This document shows positions 1 through 11,340 of a stretch of 64,000 nucleotides of DNA, in pieces. The first letter of the stretch is position 1. Every line of letters starts with the position of its first letter. The position numbers and the translations under genes are program-made. The notes below the pieces were generated by a model that searched no databases, was not told the DNA's origin, and saw only the letters and a program-made list of their open reading frames with translations. The DNA comes from Micrasema longulum (lineage: Eukaryota; Arthropoda; Insecta; Trichoptera; Brachycentridae), in assembly GCA_022494885.1 (NCBI GenBank), contig JAGVSM010002406.1:1-64000 (forward strand), written 5' to 3'.

Positions 1-105
1 ATTTTAAAAAACCCGTTAGGGTTATATTAGAAATTTAATATTGTCTAGTCATTTTATGTCTCGTCTAGCCTAGTTAGTTCAGTCATCATGTGCTTTGTAT
101 TGTAT
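1..105 (-). mobile_element. 3' end of a CR1/Jockey-like LINE (same family as 42.7 kb)
   Basis: Read on the minus strand, this is the last part of a reverse-transcriptase ORF followed by a short 3' tail. It matches the copy at 42,840-42,960 almost base for base, including 'aaccctaacgggtttttta' near the end. Similarity stops near position 97, so this copy is 5'-truncated there or diverges. Its poly(A) end lies outside the window. The family assignment rests on the better preserved copy. Confidence 0.75.
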
Positions 106-440
106 AGTTGTATGTAATGTTTAATATTTATATCACCTTAAGGCTGTATAACGTTGTTGTATTATGTAATTTCTAATATCTTATGCTTTTTATGTTATGT
201 TATTTGTAAAAAATATTTTTTTATACTCATAATATCTTAGAATATAGAAGATAAATTGGTAATAAAAATTATTGTTGCGATAATTTGTTGATTTATAACG
301 TATGATAATTTTTATTCTGGTTTTGTAAATATTATTATAGTATAAAACATAAATTCGTCTGTAAATAAACATTGTTATATGCATGTCCCTAAATGAGTTA
401 TTTTACAAAAACTTCTTGAGAATAGTATATAACTACAAGT
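106..440. other. AT-rich spacer, nothing recognised
   Basis: Low-complexity AT-rich DNA between two retrotransposon fragments. The only long open frame, a 64-residue minus-strand ORF rich in Tyr, Ile, Asn and Lys, has the composition expected of chance AT-rich sequence. No splice signals or repeat matches were seen. Confidence 0.5.
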
Positions 441-908
441 ACTACCATCACGCCATTTCTCTGTAGGGGTAGGCAGAGAGAATGAACCGCCACACACGTC
501 TATCATGGCATACATTTCTATATTCATACATCATGTCATACATGCCCTTCGGTTCTGTCTGCTATGACATGACCAGACTTAAGGTTTTGGTTTACCTAAT
601 CATGCCACGTCTTTCTTGGTCGTTCTCGTCTCACGTTACCGTTCATTTTCGCCATATATACTAGTTTTACCATTCTTTCGTCGTCCTTTTGTACTTCATG
701 AACAAACCATCTCAGAGACCCTCTCTTAATCTTATCAATTATACTTTACTCAGATTTACACTCTCGCCTGATTTTATCATTCGTAACCCTGTCATACATT
801 GATTTCCCACACAGTCGTCTAAGACACTGCATTTCAACCGCGTTCACTCGGCTTTCATCTTTCTTCTGCCAGTTCCATGTTTCACTTCCATACATAAATG
901 TTGGGACT
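441..908 (-). pseudogene. RTE-like non-LTR retrotransposon, 3' part, broken copy
   Basis: The reverse complement matches the RTE-like ORF at 2,388-2,840 over its whole length, from the 'YGSETW' region to the 3' tail that ends in (TAG)n, which appears here as 'actaccatcacgcc'. Several base changes and small indels break the frame, so this is a dead copy. It lies in inverted orientation to the 2.4-kb copy. The 5' side ends near 908, at about the same point as the upstream limit of useful similarity in the other copy. Confidence 0.8.
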
Positions 909-1014
909 TAAACTTAAATATAGGTAACATTATGTATAATATGTTTTTAATTTAAATAAAAAAAAAGTGTTTTGTTTACTGCTCCATATATCGCCTTTTT
1001 TATTAATATCACCA

Positions 1015-1140
1015 TAATTTTGCATTCCGCACCAAGTGGTGAATAGGGCACTGCGTTGGTACACCAATAATTCGACGTATTTTGGTCGTCTGTTTGATAA
1101 AGGCAAGTCTTAAGCTTTGATGCCAGTCTAGAACCACCCT
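1015..1140 (-). mobile_element. SINE-B 3' half, truncated
   Basis: The segment 'ccgcaccaagtggtgaat' followed by 'gggcactgcgttggtacacc' matches the 3' body of the SINE-B family seen complete at 35.1, 35.6, 46.4 and 48.8 kb. The tRNA-like head with its B box is missing, and several substitutions suggest an old copy. Confidence 0.65.
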
Positions 1141-1231
1141 TTACTCGTTCATCAAATCAAAAACGTTAAAAATAAAACGGGAAAACAAATTGACTTTTTT
1201 TAAACTATAAAAAAATTAATTAGCCTAAAAG

Positions 1232-1990
1232 AACTTGTAAAAATATTACGCAGTAAGTCAATCAGTTTTAGAATATGGAATGATTGAATGGGGATGTGCA
1301 AATGACACATTGATCAAACAAATAATAATTGCACAAAAAGCTTTATAAAAAATATTTTAAGAGTCCCTATCAAAACTAGCTCCATCGGTATATTCGTAAA
1401 TCTTAATGGAATATCTGTAAAACAACTTTATGTAAAAGCTCTGTTACTGACATTATTCTCTACCTTCTGTAACTCATTTCACAAATACAAGAGTTACTAG
1501 ATACTCCACCCTGATACTGCAAAAACAATTCAAAATTATTACAGCCTTCGGTGAAAGAGGATTGGCCTACTACTCGGTTAAAGTGTACAATCTACTTCCA
1601 TTGTCCATAAGGACAATTAGTAAGTACTAACAATATAAAATTGCTATTAAGAAATGGATAGTGGAGGTGGGTTGCGCACGGATCGATAAAGCCAAATAGG
1701 TAAAAATATGTGTCTTGTTTATGAAATTTGGTCTACAAGTCCATGTAAATTTGTTTTGTTTTTAGTGAATATTTTAGTTTATATTGCTCATTATGTGTAA
1801 GATGATAATTAGGTTAATTAGATTAATTACGTTTTTATTTTCTTATTATGTTAAATAACTAATTTTAGGCATATTTTACTTATTGTTAAATGTTTCCCTG
1901 TGAAATGAGGGAACATTTTTCTGTATACAAAAAATACAAACATTGTCAAAGTGAAAAATAAATAAAAATAATGTGCCAAAAAATTATTAA
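1232..1990 (+). pseudogene. CR1-like LINE, reverse transcriptase C-terminal region, degenerate
   Basis: Conceptual translation around 1,260-1,450 gives 'LEYGMIEWGCAN' and then an 'AQKALIK..LRVPIKTS' block and 'KQLYVKALL'. This is the conserved stretch after the catalytic core of insect CR1/Jockey-type reverse transcriptases. Stops and frameshifts interrupt it. The 'KKWIVE'-like end near 1,650 matches the terminus of the family copies at 36.9, 47.5 and 57.9 kb. The 3' untranslated part ends in an AATAAA-type tail near 1,970. Only a 5'-truncated, non-functional copy remains. Confidence 0.7.
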
Positions 1991-2387
1991 AAAAATCGTG
2001 CTGCAACGTTTTATTACATTCATCATTTTATTCTTGAACATAGATTTAGTAGAATTTTTTAAAATTATTTCATTTTTACCTTAAAAATGTTTACATTTGT
2101 TTATTGATTCATTCATTCAAATATACAAAAAAACTTATCCGTAATTCTATGAGCATGCACATTATCAAACAATAGCAAAAATAAAAATTATTATAAATAC
2201 AAAAATTTTAAAAAACGCCTGAACAACACGCTTAATAGTATTAATCTATGCAATATTTCGCAACAATCGCCTGTTTTTTATATCTTTTTGAAAACTAAAA
2301 AAAATACTGGCACAAATTTGTACTATCTACCTATAGGAAAAAGCAGTATTAAAAGTTTTTTTTTCCAATGCGATATATTAAAACAAA

Positions 2388-2960
2388 ATGAAAGGAGCAC
2401 TAGGCACAGTAATTTCTAATATAAATATGTCAATCGAAGCTAAACTGGCAGTGCACAACGGAGTTTTAGTCCCAACACTTATGTATGGAAGTGAAACATG
2501 GAACTGGCAGGGAAAGGATGAAAGCCGAGTGACCGCGGTTGAAATGCGATCTCTTAGACGAATGTGTGGGAAATCAATGTATAACAGGGTAACGAATGAT
2601 GAAATCAGGCGAGAGTGTAAATCTGAGTCAAGTATAATTGATAAGATTAAGACAGGGTCTCTGAGATGGTTTGGTCACGTAGAACAAATGGACGACGAAA
2701 GAATGGTAAAACAAGTATATATGGCGAAAATGAACGGCAACGTGAGACGAGGACGACCGAAGAAGACGTGGCATGATCAGATAAAACAAAATCTTAAGTC
2801 TGGTCATGTCAAAGCAGACAGAACCGAAGAGCATGTATGACAAGATGTATGAATGTGGAAGAAGCTAGAAATGTATGCCAGGACAGACGTGTGTGGCAGT
2901 CCATTCTCTCTGCCTACCCCTACGGGAAAATGGCGTGATGGTAGTAGTAGTAGTAAAAGA
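2388..2960 (+). pseudogene. RTE-like non-LTR retrotransposon, C-terminal ORF fragment and 3' end
   Basis: A 150-residue open frame (2,388-2,840) encodes the region just after the reverse transcriptase core of a family common in insects. Visible blocks are 'YGSETW' (about residue 33), 'RSLRRMCG', 'LRWFGHVEQM' and 'RRGRPKKTW'. In a full element this follows the catalytic FADD/YADD motif, which is absent, so the ATG used here is only an internal Met of a 5'-truncated polyprotein. The 3' tail runs to about 2,940 and ends in (GTA)n, 'gtagtagtagtagtaaaa'. Two inverted relatives lie at 441-908 and 51,363-51,535. It is the most intact retrotransposon ORF in the window but cannot be autonomous. Confidence 0.8.
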
Positions 2961-4075
2961 AAAACCCCCATTACAATCAAACCACGAAATATTTGAAAAA
3001 AAAAATAACCGCAATTATAATTATAATATTGAGGTTTTGAAAGGAATAGTAATTTTACACAGCCAGCTTTACGCAAAACTGATTAACAGGAGCCATTTTT
3101 TGGAACTAATTACCCCGAATTGGCTGATACTACTCTAAAATGTCCAAATATGTAGCGCAGTGATAAGTTATATAAAATGCATTCTCATTCAAGAAATGTA
3201 TGAGTTATTTTACAGCTGAACAGATTTGTACCGCCAGGGAGGAAAGGGTTAAGCCAAAGACGAGATATTTTGATGTGCAGGTATTTAAAAATAAAAATTT
3301 GTACCATTTAATAACCCGCTCTCCAAAATTAATCAAATTAATCATTTAATGTAGATGGATTATAGCAAAACACGAATTCATTATTTTTAAAATACGAGAG
3401 TAATTAGTATCAAGTCTTGTAGTATATAGAAACTCGTTACCGACGAGTTATTGGACGCGTTTCACGTTCGCAAACGCGCCAACCACTTCTGATTCTGGTT
3501 TTATTTTACTGAACAGTGCCTGTTATTCATCCACCTGGACACAAAAATTCTACATTTTTACATTTATCTATTTAACAAAATGCACACTTCACTAAACTGT
3601 TATTTTTAAACGTCTTTGCAACATACATAGCTTAATTTGTGAAATCGTAACAGTAGCTGCTACTCTTATAAAAAAAACGAAATGCCTACCTCTAAACCGG
3701 ATATGCACAAATCCGGATAGTTAGATTAACTATTTAATGAAGGCAATATTTTGAAAGAAAACGAAAATGTTTTTCTGAGATGACTTTGTTATTTATTTAT
3801 TTATTTATTTTATATATTTGTTTTTTTCATATTTATTACAGCAATTTACAAGTAATTATTTATACAACAATTTAATTAAGTAGTAAAAGTAAACAAATAC
3901 ATTTTTTATTTTTGCTGTTGGTTCATCTAAACTGCCTAACTAGGGATAAACTAACTGCCTAACTAAGGCAGTAAATTATGTATTTTATAATAATATTAAA
4001 AAGTAATTACAGTTTTATCATTATAATATGTGCTTTTTCAGTCTTAAAAGTAAACAATAAATATCCAGAGAATTT
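2961..4075. other. AT-rich spacer with a LINE-tail-like poly(TTTA) stretch
   Basis: No gene recognised. The segment 'ggacgcgtttcacgttcg' followed by 'caaacgcgcc' (about 3,453-3,480) can form a short GC-rich stem. A 'ttatttatttatttatttta' run near 3,790 looks like the reverse-oriented tail of a retrotransposon. The segments around 3,945-3,970 repeat 'ctgcctaacta' twice. Nothing else stands out. Confidence 0.4.
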
Positions 4076-4398
4076 TTTTTTATTAATATCCCTACAGAGA
4101 TGAGGTAGAATTTTTTCAAATTCAGCATTATGGATATACGAGCGTTTACAGGGCTTATGACCTGTCATTGGCTGGGTTAAGTGGCCACTTTACGTTTTAC
4201 AACATTCCCCATTCCGCTTATTAGCGAATATCGACAAAAGTAACATTTTTTTGATTTTTGTATATATTTGTTATTAAATGAGAAACCATTCACAAGCATG
4301 GTGGAGCGCCATCTATGTAAGCCCTGTAAACGCTCAAATATCCATAATCCTGAATTTGAAAAAATTCTACCTCATCTCTGTAGGGATATTAATAAAAA
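4076..4398. mobile_element. Hairpin MITE, family C, complete copy
   Basis: Long terminal inverted repeats of about 75 bp flank a short core. The left arm begins 'tattaatatccctacagaga' and the right arm ends 'tctctgtagggatattaata'. Inside the arms is the family signature 'cagggcttatgacctgtcat'. The element has no coding capacity. The same core recurs at 5.6, 20.5, 27.4, 40.5, 44.7, 59.3 and 61.0 kb, which marks a dispersed non-autonomous foldback family. The transposase that mobilises it cannot be named from the sequence. Confidence 0.75.
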
Positions 4399-4753
4399 TA
4401 TATACCTACTCCCCCCTTGGGAGAAATCCAGATTTGTGTATGTACAATATACACGTACCTAAAATAATGTTATCCAGAGAAAACATAAATAATACCAAAA
4501 TCTCTATATCCTAAGTCCTAAAGCTATGGTTTCCTAAGACAGCGGTACCGTCACAAAGCGGCCGTCACGGGACGGCGGATGACGTCATTAAAACGTTGAC
4601 TATGTAAATCAATGGCGCTGGTTTCCTAGAGAGCGTTGACCGTGAACGTAACGTCGAAGCAACGGTGCCGCCATTTGCAAGACGGCCGTCACAGCGGTGC
4701 GAACTGTTTTCGAACGGTTTTTGTCGCGAAGCGGTGACCGTTTGGCTGTCAAA

Positions 4754-4910
4754 ATGAGTGCAAACGTGGTGCGGAATGTTGAAAATGTCGAAATATTGAT
4801 TAATTTTGTAAAAATCATGACGATTTATGTAATGGAAGGGCAAAGACTATTAAAAGTCGAGTTGAAACAAAGTTCGTGAAGAAATATCGGGACAACGCTT
4901 GAAATATCAG
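4754..4910 (+). pseudogene. Myb/MADF-like DNA-binding protein of the Harbinger element, first exon
   Basis: From an ATG at 4,754 the frame gives 'NVENVEILINFVK', the first helix type of Myb/SANT-like and MADF domains found in the second gene of PIF/Harbinger elements. After this the frame is wrong, but the neighbouring frame continues with a run of basic residues typical of the domain. A single-base frameshift is therefore likely, and an in-frame TGA follows. The exon-like block ends at a good splice donor, 'atcag|gtatgt' (4,911). In intact elements this protein binds the transposon ends and brings the transposase to DNA. The next exon was not found. Confidence 0.5.
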
Positions 4911-5601
4911 GTATGTACTAAAATGTAAATAACAATAGAATCATATAAAAATAACAGAGCAAATGTTTATAAACTACAAGAAAAAAGCTAAGCATCTATC
5001 ATAATGTTATTTTTCTAATTCAAAACATGTATTATAACATTGTTTATACGTAATAGATTCCAAGGAATCCTAACCTATTTATTGTGTCTGCAGATAATTG
5101 GTTGAATTCTATATTAAAATTTCGTAAGGTATCCAAAGTAAAATGCTTTTATTGGATTCAATTATCCTTTTATTTTTTTTATTTACAAGGGTGTAAAATG
5201 TGACGCATTTTGTCTTGTAAGGACATTATCACACTTTTTATTAGGTTACCTTACCAAATCCTAACCTATTTTGAAGTTGACATTTTATGAAATAACACAC
5301 AACATTTCAGATTAAAAGTCACATGGGTGTGATTTAAAATAAGGAGTTCTCCATGAATACTAAAGAGCCAAGAAAAATGCCTGGAACATAATCTTAACAG
5401 AGTAATTTTGATGAATTTTAAATAAAATATGCCCTTTGAACATGAAATGAATACAACAAATTTGTCGATGGATACAAATAAGTATACCAATGTAATTCTT
5501 GTATGAACATTACTATAATATTTTTTCTGCATTAATTATTACATTTATTTATTCTAAAAAGCTACAAACACCAAAGAGTAGTCACCAATATAAACAATTT
5601 T

Positions 5602-5895
5602 TGTTACAACTGAGAGGGAAAACATTTTTGAGAAGGGAATACTGAATTTGCGTCGTAGGTGAATTGGTTCAGGCGAATAAATCTCACCCAAATGATAAAA
5701 GTTTCAGCTTTTTGACTTCACAAAAGAAAACAGATGGAAGAGTTGAGGAAATGTGATGTTAAAACATAGGCAGAATGGAGAATGTTACAATGTGTAAAAT
5801 GCCTACTTAAACCAGCCTATGACAGAGCATAAACCCTGTAAGTGCCTAGACTTCCATATTCCCTTCTCGAAAATGTTTTCCCTCTCTGTTGCAAC
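5602..5895. mobile_element. Hairpin MITE, family C, copy inside the Harbinger element
   Basis: Inverted arms 'gagggaaaacatttttgaga' (left) and 'tctcgaaaatgttttccctc' (right) enclose about 220 bp, ending with 'agcataaaccctgtaagtgc', the family core. It is 294 bp long and non-coding. It lies within the 8.2-kb Harbinger copy and so probably inserted after that element did. Confidence 0.75.
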
Positions 5896-6279
5896 AAATT
5901 TAGAACTAGATAACTCCCTAGGGAGGAAATCCAGCCACTGTCTTGCAGGGCAGCTTGGACCTTTTCCGAAGCCGTTGTTTTAATAGGTAAACTTATTTTG
6001 AAAACTTGATTTAAATTGAACGTACTTGGGACTTATTAATACATTTGTTCCAGGATTCTTATCACCGTATTCAATTAAATAATATGGTATGTAAATGAGC
6101 TCCCATTTATATTTGAGACAAGTTCAAACTAGTTTTATAGCAACTCCATAAACACCAGTAATAAGTTCTTATTTAGATACATAAGGTAGGTTGCAATAAC
6201 TTTCCTGTATATTCATTGTGAATTTTATTTTCAGAATAAGTACATACTACAAAATTATTTTCACCCAAGTGCAGATCAA

Positions 6280-6725
6280 GATATGAGTAGTGAGAGGGTA
6301 GATACTCTCCCGATAGTACTACTAGATTTGCTGTGCGAGTCGAACTCAAATGTTTGCCAGCAGAAATTACTAGGCTCCCGAGCGATTTCTTCACTGCCTC
6401 AACATGCAAGGACAAGGGGACATTTGTCAACGACCTACGACTCAGACTCGCAGACATCAGACAAACACCAGGCATCCACCACAGTCCAAAGAAAACCTTT
6501 ATCCACAAAGAACTTCTCAACACGAGCCACGTATTTATATTTACTGACTGCCACAGAAGACCATTCCAGAACGCCATACAATGTAGAATAGACGGGAGAC
6601 AAGACTTTCTGAAATCTACCTTCACTATTGTGATGGAAAATCCAATGACACCATAACCACAGCAGTACTTACTTCGGACTCACCAGATCCACCTCCAGGA
6701 AGGCAGACACTCCCCTGAAATGAAC
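6280..6725 (+). pseudogene. Ty3/gypsy retrotransposon pol remnant (end of integrase)
   Basis: Translations in two overlapping frames show 'LPIVLLDLLCES' and, downstream, 'HVFIFTDCHRRPFQNA'. These are the blocks that close the integrase of Ty3/gypsy elements, where the family has an 'LPIVLLGLR'-type strand and an 'FVHKDL..HVFVR.D..R.PL..PY' segment. A frameshift separates them near 6,330-6,360, and a stop at about 6,654 ends the second. No LTR pair, protease, reverse transcriptase or RNase H was seen. It is an isolated fragment embedded in the Harbinger copy. The 150-residue ORF on the opposite strand is its antisense shadow. Confidence 0.65.
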
Positions 6726-6796
6726 ACTTCCCAGAATAATACTGATCATAAAAACAAAAATGTACTAATAAATATGAGCAAACTATTTTTACCTGG

Positions 6797-9205
6797 ATGC
6801 AAATTATGTTTTAAATACCTCTTATGAATGTACACATTATTGTAATTCCATTTTGTAATATAATTTTATATGTATTCTTCTCCGTTTTTTATATCATGAG
6901 AAATGTAGTTTATACTCACATAATATATTTTCTATTACATAATATTTATGTAAATTTAGGATTATAATGAAAAATCCTCAAGTATGCTATACTAAAATGA
7001 TTTCGTGTTTAGCATTAGGTCTTATACTCATATATATACATATAACTCATAAAATATTAGTTCTTTATACAAATATGAACCAAACTTTTCTTCTTTAAAT
7101 ATCTCTTTGTAAAAAGAGATATTTAAAGAAAAAAAGACAATAAATTTAAGTTAATTTAAAAAAACATCTTAAAAAAATAATAACATATTATGGTAAAAAA
7201 AGCAATATATTATTTTTAAATGCTATTCTAAAAGTAATTCAAATAAGTTTAAAAATATAAAACCAGCAGTGGAAAAAGAAAGAATAAAAGTCTTTCAAGT
7301 GAAATGTAAAAGAGCATCAGAAATTCAAATATATTAAAAAAATATTTTGTACTTTCTCCAGCCTGTCAATATAAGTAATGTATTGTGGATTCCAAATTAT
7401 GGATGTAAATTCTAGGTGAGTACTTACATAGCTATAATAGAGTAATAATGAATTGATTACAATGTCTGCTTTGTAATGACAAATGTATTCTTTATGTTTG
7501 TTGTTACTATGTAAAATACTATATTATATTTTGACAGACTAATAAAATGAATTTAATTATGATTCAAAGAGGTTGGATATATACTTGTATGATAGGGAGC
7601 AGATGATATTCCTAAAGAGTTAAAAGTTATACAATACTGTGTTGTGGGGTACATAAATTATTAGTTAAACGCTGAAGACATTTTGGTTTCGAACTTACAG
7701 TTTGTAGTTATGTATATTATTACATATGGAAGTTATAAGTATATATTATGGTGTCTGTAAGAAGTAAGTGTATAATAATTGTAATTTTTCAGAAGAAATC
7801 TGTACAGTTTATATATAGTAAGCAATATTAAGTTCTGATGTTCCAGTATAAATTGTTACTACAATTATTACAAGTTTATATATGTATATTAAAGAAAACG
7901 TAAAGTAAAGTGAATTCTGGTTCTTTTGTTTTACAAAGAGATATTTAAAGAAGAAAAGTTTGGTTCATATTTGTATAAAAGTACAAATATTATATGAGTT
8001 ACATATAATATATGCGTATAAGACCTAATGCTAAGTAATCTCACGAAATGTAAGAAAGCATCAGAAATTCAAATGTTTTAAAAAATATGTTGTACTTTCT
8101 CCAGCCTGTCAATATAAGTAATGTATTGTGGATTCCAAATTATGGATGCAAATTCTAGGTGAGTACTTACATAGCTATAATAGAGTAATAATGAATTGAT
8201 AACAATGTCTGCTTTGTAATGACAAATGTATTCTTTATATTTGTTGTTACTATGTAAAATACTATATTATATTTTGACAGACTAATAAAATGAATTTAAT
8301 TATGATTCAAAGAGGTTGGACATATACTTGTATGATATGGAGCAGATGATATTCCTAAAGAATTAAAAGTTATACAATACTGTGTTGTGAGGTACATAAA
8401 TTATTAGTTAAACGCTGAAGACATTTTGGTTTCGAACTTACAGTTTGTAGTTTATTTATTTATTTTATTTTATTAAATATTTGGGTAAATCATAAGAACG
8501 CAAATATTTCTTTTTTAAAAAAAATAAAAAATAAGTATTAAAAACAACATTTTTTAACATAAAAAGACCAATTAAGTTTTCATAAATTAAAAAGATATAA
8601 ACATTAAATGTGACAAAAAAATAAAAAATAGATAAGAATTTTAAGTGAGAAAAGAATAATTAGTTTTGTATATTATTACATATGAAAGTTATAAGTATAT
8701 ATTATGGTGTCTGTAAGAAGTAAGTGTATAATGATTGTAATTTTTCAGAAGAAATCTGTAGAGTTTATATAAAGTAAGCAATATTAAGTTCTGATGTTCC
8801 AGTATAAATTGTTACTATAATATTTACAAGTTCATAAATGAATATTAAAGAAAACATAAAGTAAAGTGAATTCTGGTTCTTTTGTTTTACAAAGAGATAT
8901 TTAAAAAAGAAAAGTTTGGTTCATATTTGTATAAAAGTACAAATATTATATGAGTTACATATATATGGGTATAAGACCTAATGCTAAACAAGAAATCGTT
9001 TTAGTATCGTTATCGTTTGAGAATTTTTCATTATGATCTTAAATTTACATAAATATTATGCAATAGAGAATATATTATGTGAGTATAAACTCCATTTCTC
9101 ATGATTTACAAAAAGGAGAAGAATACATATAAAATTATAATACAAAATGGAATAACAATAATGTGTATATTCATAAGAGGTATTAAAAACATAATTTACA
9201 TAAAA
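6797..9205. repeat. Inverted plus tandem repeat complex, 2.4 kb
   Basis: Two outer arms (about 6,797-7,131 and 8,881-9,205) are inverted copies of each other. Between them a unit of about 740 bp occurs twice in direct orientation (7,302-8,034 and 8,045-8,991), both copies carrying 'ctttctccagcctgtcaata' and 'aacgctgaagacattttggt'. Each unit ends with the same outer-arm sequence, so one arm is present three times. A 40-bp near-perfect hairpin, 'tctttaaatatctctttg' and its complement, sits at 7,094-7,131. No protein-coding potential was recognised. It resembles a non-autonomous DNA element that duplicated internally. Confidence 0.75.
8453..8663 (-). mobile_element. LINE-tail-like insertion in the second tandem unit
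   Basis: The first unit (7,302-8,034) lacks these roughly 210 bp, so this is an insertion with a known empty site at about 7,707. It begins with 'ttatttatttattttatttt', the reverse of an AATAA-type retrotransposon tail, followed by 'atttgggtaaatcataagaa'. That motif also occurs at 48,547. A short, 5'-truncated minus-strand insertion is the simplest reading. Confidence 0.55.
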
Positions 9206-9470
9206 TTTTGCATACTATAAAACTATGTAATAGTACTTAATGTTTCCTAAATAAAAGAAAAAAATATTTCTTTCTCTTATTTCTGTTTACATGATATCAT
9301 GATTTGTTCACCAAAACACTAGAAATTGGCCCTGTGAAGGAATAGAACGCACCAAGATCAGTTACAAATAAAAATGTAGTTATTGCATATATTATTTTTA
9401 TTTAATCAAAAACATACACCTTTTATTTTATAAATTATTATGTAATGTATTTTTTAAAATTATTTGAGTA

Positions 9471-10300
9471 TGATCTTCTTCTTCTCTGGTCTCAATCCTG
9501 GGATTGGCTGGCAGCAATTCCTTTCATTCTTCTCCTCCATTCCTCCCTGTCTTGTGCGGCTCATTTAAAGTCAACATATGATGAGCAGCGCACGTCCTCT
9601 AATAGGTCCTCCAGGTACTCTCGGCGTGGGCATCCCCTAGAATTTGTTCCCCCGGTCATCCCCTCCATTGCACATGCAGGCCTTCTTGACGTATTACATG
9701 ACCGATCCATCTCGCTCGCCTTTCGGACAAGGTCCTGAGCAGGTGCCTTCCACCTTCGATTCTTTGGAGAACCTCCTCATTTGTAATGTGGTCTCTCCAG
9801 GAAATTCCTAGTAGTCTTCTATAGGACCACATCTCAAAAGCCTCTAGTCTCCGTTTATCTCTTTCGGATAGGCACCATGTCTCGCAGCCATACATCAAGA
9901 TACTCCATAAATAGGTCTTGATTAGGAGTATTCTTAGTTTTAGGTCTATATTATTTGATTCTTTTATTTTGGACCTTTTATTAAATGCAAGTCTAGCTTG
10001 ATGTATACGGCTGTCGACCTCGCTCTTAGACCAACCGTCCCAAAGTTATTTTGCTCCCGAGGTAGAGAAACTCCTTGGTGTTCTTTAGTGGTATTCCCGA
10101 CATCACTACTCTTATCTGGTGTTGCATTCGGCCTACAGTCAGTAGCTTTGTTTTGTCTTTATTTATCTTCATACTGTAGTTATTTTGAAGAATGCTTTCC
10201 ATAGTTGTAAGGGCTCTTGCAGTTCTTCTTCACTTTCAGCAACCATAGCAATATCGTCAGCAAACCTTATCATATCCCATTTAGTATGATATTAATAACA
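9471..10300 (-). pseudogene. RTE-like reverse transcriptase remnant
   Basis: On the minus strand the translation starts near 10,290 with 'IRFADDIAMVAES', containing the FADD catalytic box of reverse transcriptase. It continues with 'MKINKDKTK', 'FLYLGSKIT' and then the 80-residue frame 9,898-9,656 ('YGCETWCLSERDKRRLEAFE', 'RRLLGISWRDHITNEEVL', 'RRARWIGHVIRQEG'). This order is that of insect RTE-type non-LTR elements. At least two frameshifts separate the blocks. The 3' end, read on minus, carries 'GAAGAAGAAGATC'-type sequence at 9,471. The endonuclease and N-terminal reverse transcriptase parts are missing. It lies inside the Harbinger copy. Confidence 0.8.
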
Positions 10301-10549
10301 ATAATTACAGGATTAAATAAACTAAAATTAGTTATTATATAGATGTGATTATAAGTAATTATGATATTTTACAAATTGCAAATATTTATTTATAAATCCA
10401 ACATACTCAAGGAATACTATTTAAAAGTTTAACATATAACATCAAATCAGAGAGACTAAACATATATTATATAAACTATAAATCATATATTTGTTTTTAC
10501 ATTATAAATTTAAGATGTTTCTATCCACTTGTATCAAACACACACTCAC

Positions 10550-10645
10550 CCTTTCCACAAACCCACCCTCACACTCATATACACTAACTCTCATATTCAC
10601 ATACCTACCAAAACCTCACTCCACTCCAGCAATATTACAGCACAT
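10550..10645 (+). repeat. CA-rich dispersed repeat, related to 29.6 kb
   Basis: The stretch containing 'aacccaccctcacactcata' and 'attcacatacctaccaaaac' matches the reverse complement of 29,600-29,700. It is pyrimidine- and C-rich, unlike its AT-rich surroundings. No coding sense was seen, and the family is unclassified. Confidence 0.5.
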
Positions 10646-10829
10646 TTAAATCAAAGCTTTCTCTCACTCTCTAAGACTTGCAAATAAATAATACAATAAT
10701 AAGCTCCACTCGTTTGACGATAACAGCCGAACCTCGCTTCTAAGTTATCGTTTTGAAATTTACTCAAGAGTAAATATTCTACTTTATGCATGGAAAATAT
10801 ATATAGGATCAACATTGAAAACGCATCCA

Positions 10830-11340
10830 ATGTAGTAATGGGGGATTTAAATTTTTGTACACCTAGAGACTAACTCTCAGGTATTGAGAGTCTCCAAGTT
10901 TTTAACCAAAGGGACATGTTTCTTAGAAAATTTTTATGATCTACACTATCTTCTCTAATGGGTTCCTTGTGAAGATTGTTGAATCTCTGAAATTCAAATA
11001 CACTTTACCCATTTACAATCTTCCACCATCTACAAAATATACTTTTAAAATCTAGAGTACTCTCGGGTTCTACAAACAGTTCTGGATTTTTAGGCGCTAC
11101 GCACTTTAAACCCACCAATTGTTTTCTCATTAAAAACTTTTAACTCTAGGGATACATTTTGTTTTAGAATGTTGCTTGGATATAGGACTTTGTATGATAT
11201 CATGTGCCCAAATTTGATCAAGGTTTTTTTTTCAAGATCATTAATGAATTTCGAATGTTGAAATTGAGCGTCTAATATTATACTGAAATCATTTAAATGA
11301 GGATTATTTTGAATTGATCCAATTATTGCAAACACACTTA
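10830..11340 (-). pseudogene. Possible P-element/THAP9-like transposase remnant
   Basis: The minus strand carries an 81-residue open frame (11,335-11,090) with 'SIQNNPHLNDFSIILDAQ'. Past it, after frameshifts, come 'NPELFVEPESTLDF', 'FCRWWKIVN' and 'NFLRNMSLWLKTWRLS'. The spacing of the tryptophan-rich blocks resembles the middle of P-element/THAP9-type transposases, but I cannot confirm this by alignment. Several stops and frame changes make it non-functional. It lies within the 8.2-kb Harbinger copy, so it would be a nested or captured fragment. A cellular exon is the other possibility. Confidence 0.3.

Noticed and set aside
6173..6625. 150-codon minus-strand ORF
   Set aside because: It is antisense to the Ty3/gypsy integrase remnant, which explains both its length and its composition.
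6797..9205. CRISPR-like or satellite array
   Set aside because: There are only two long units plus inverted arms, with no short regular repeats and spacers.
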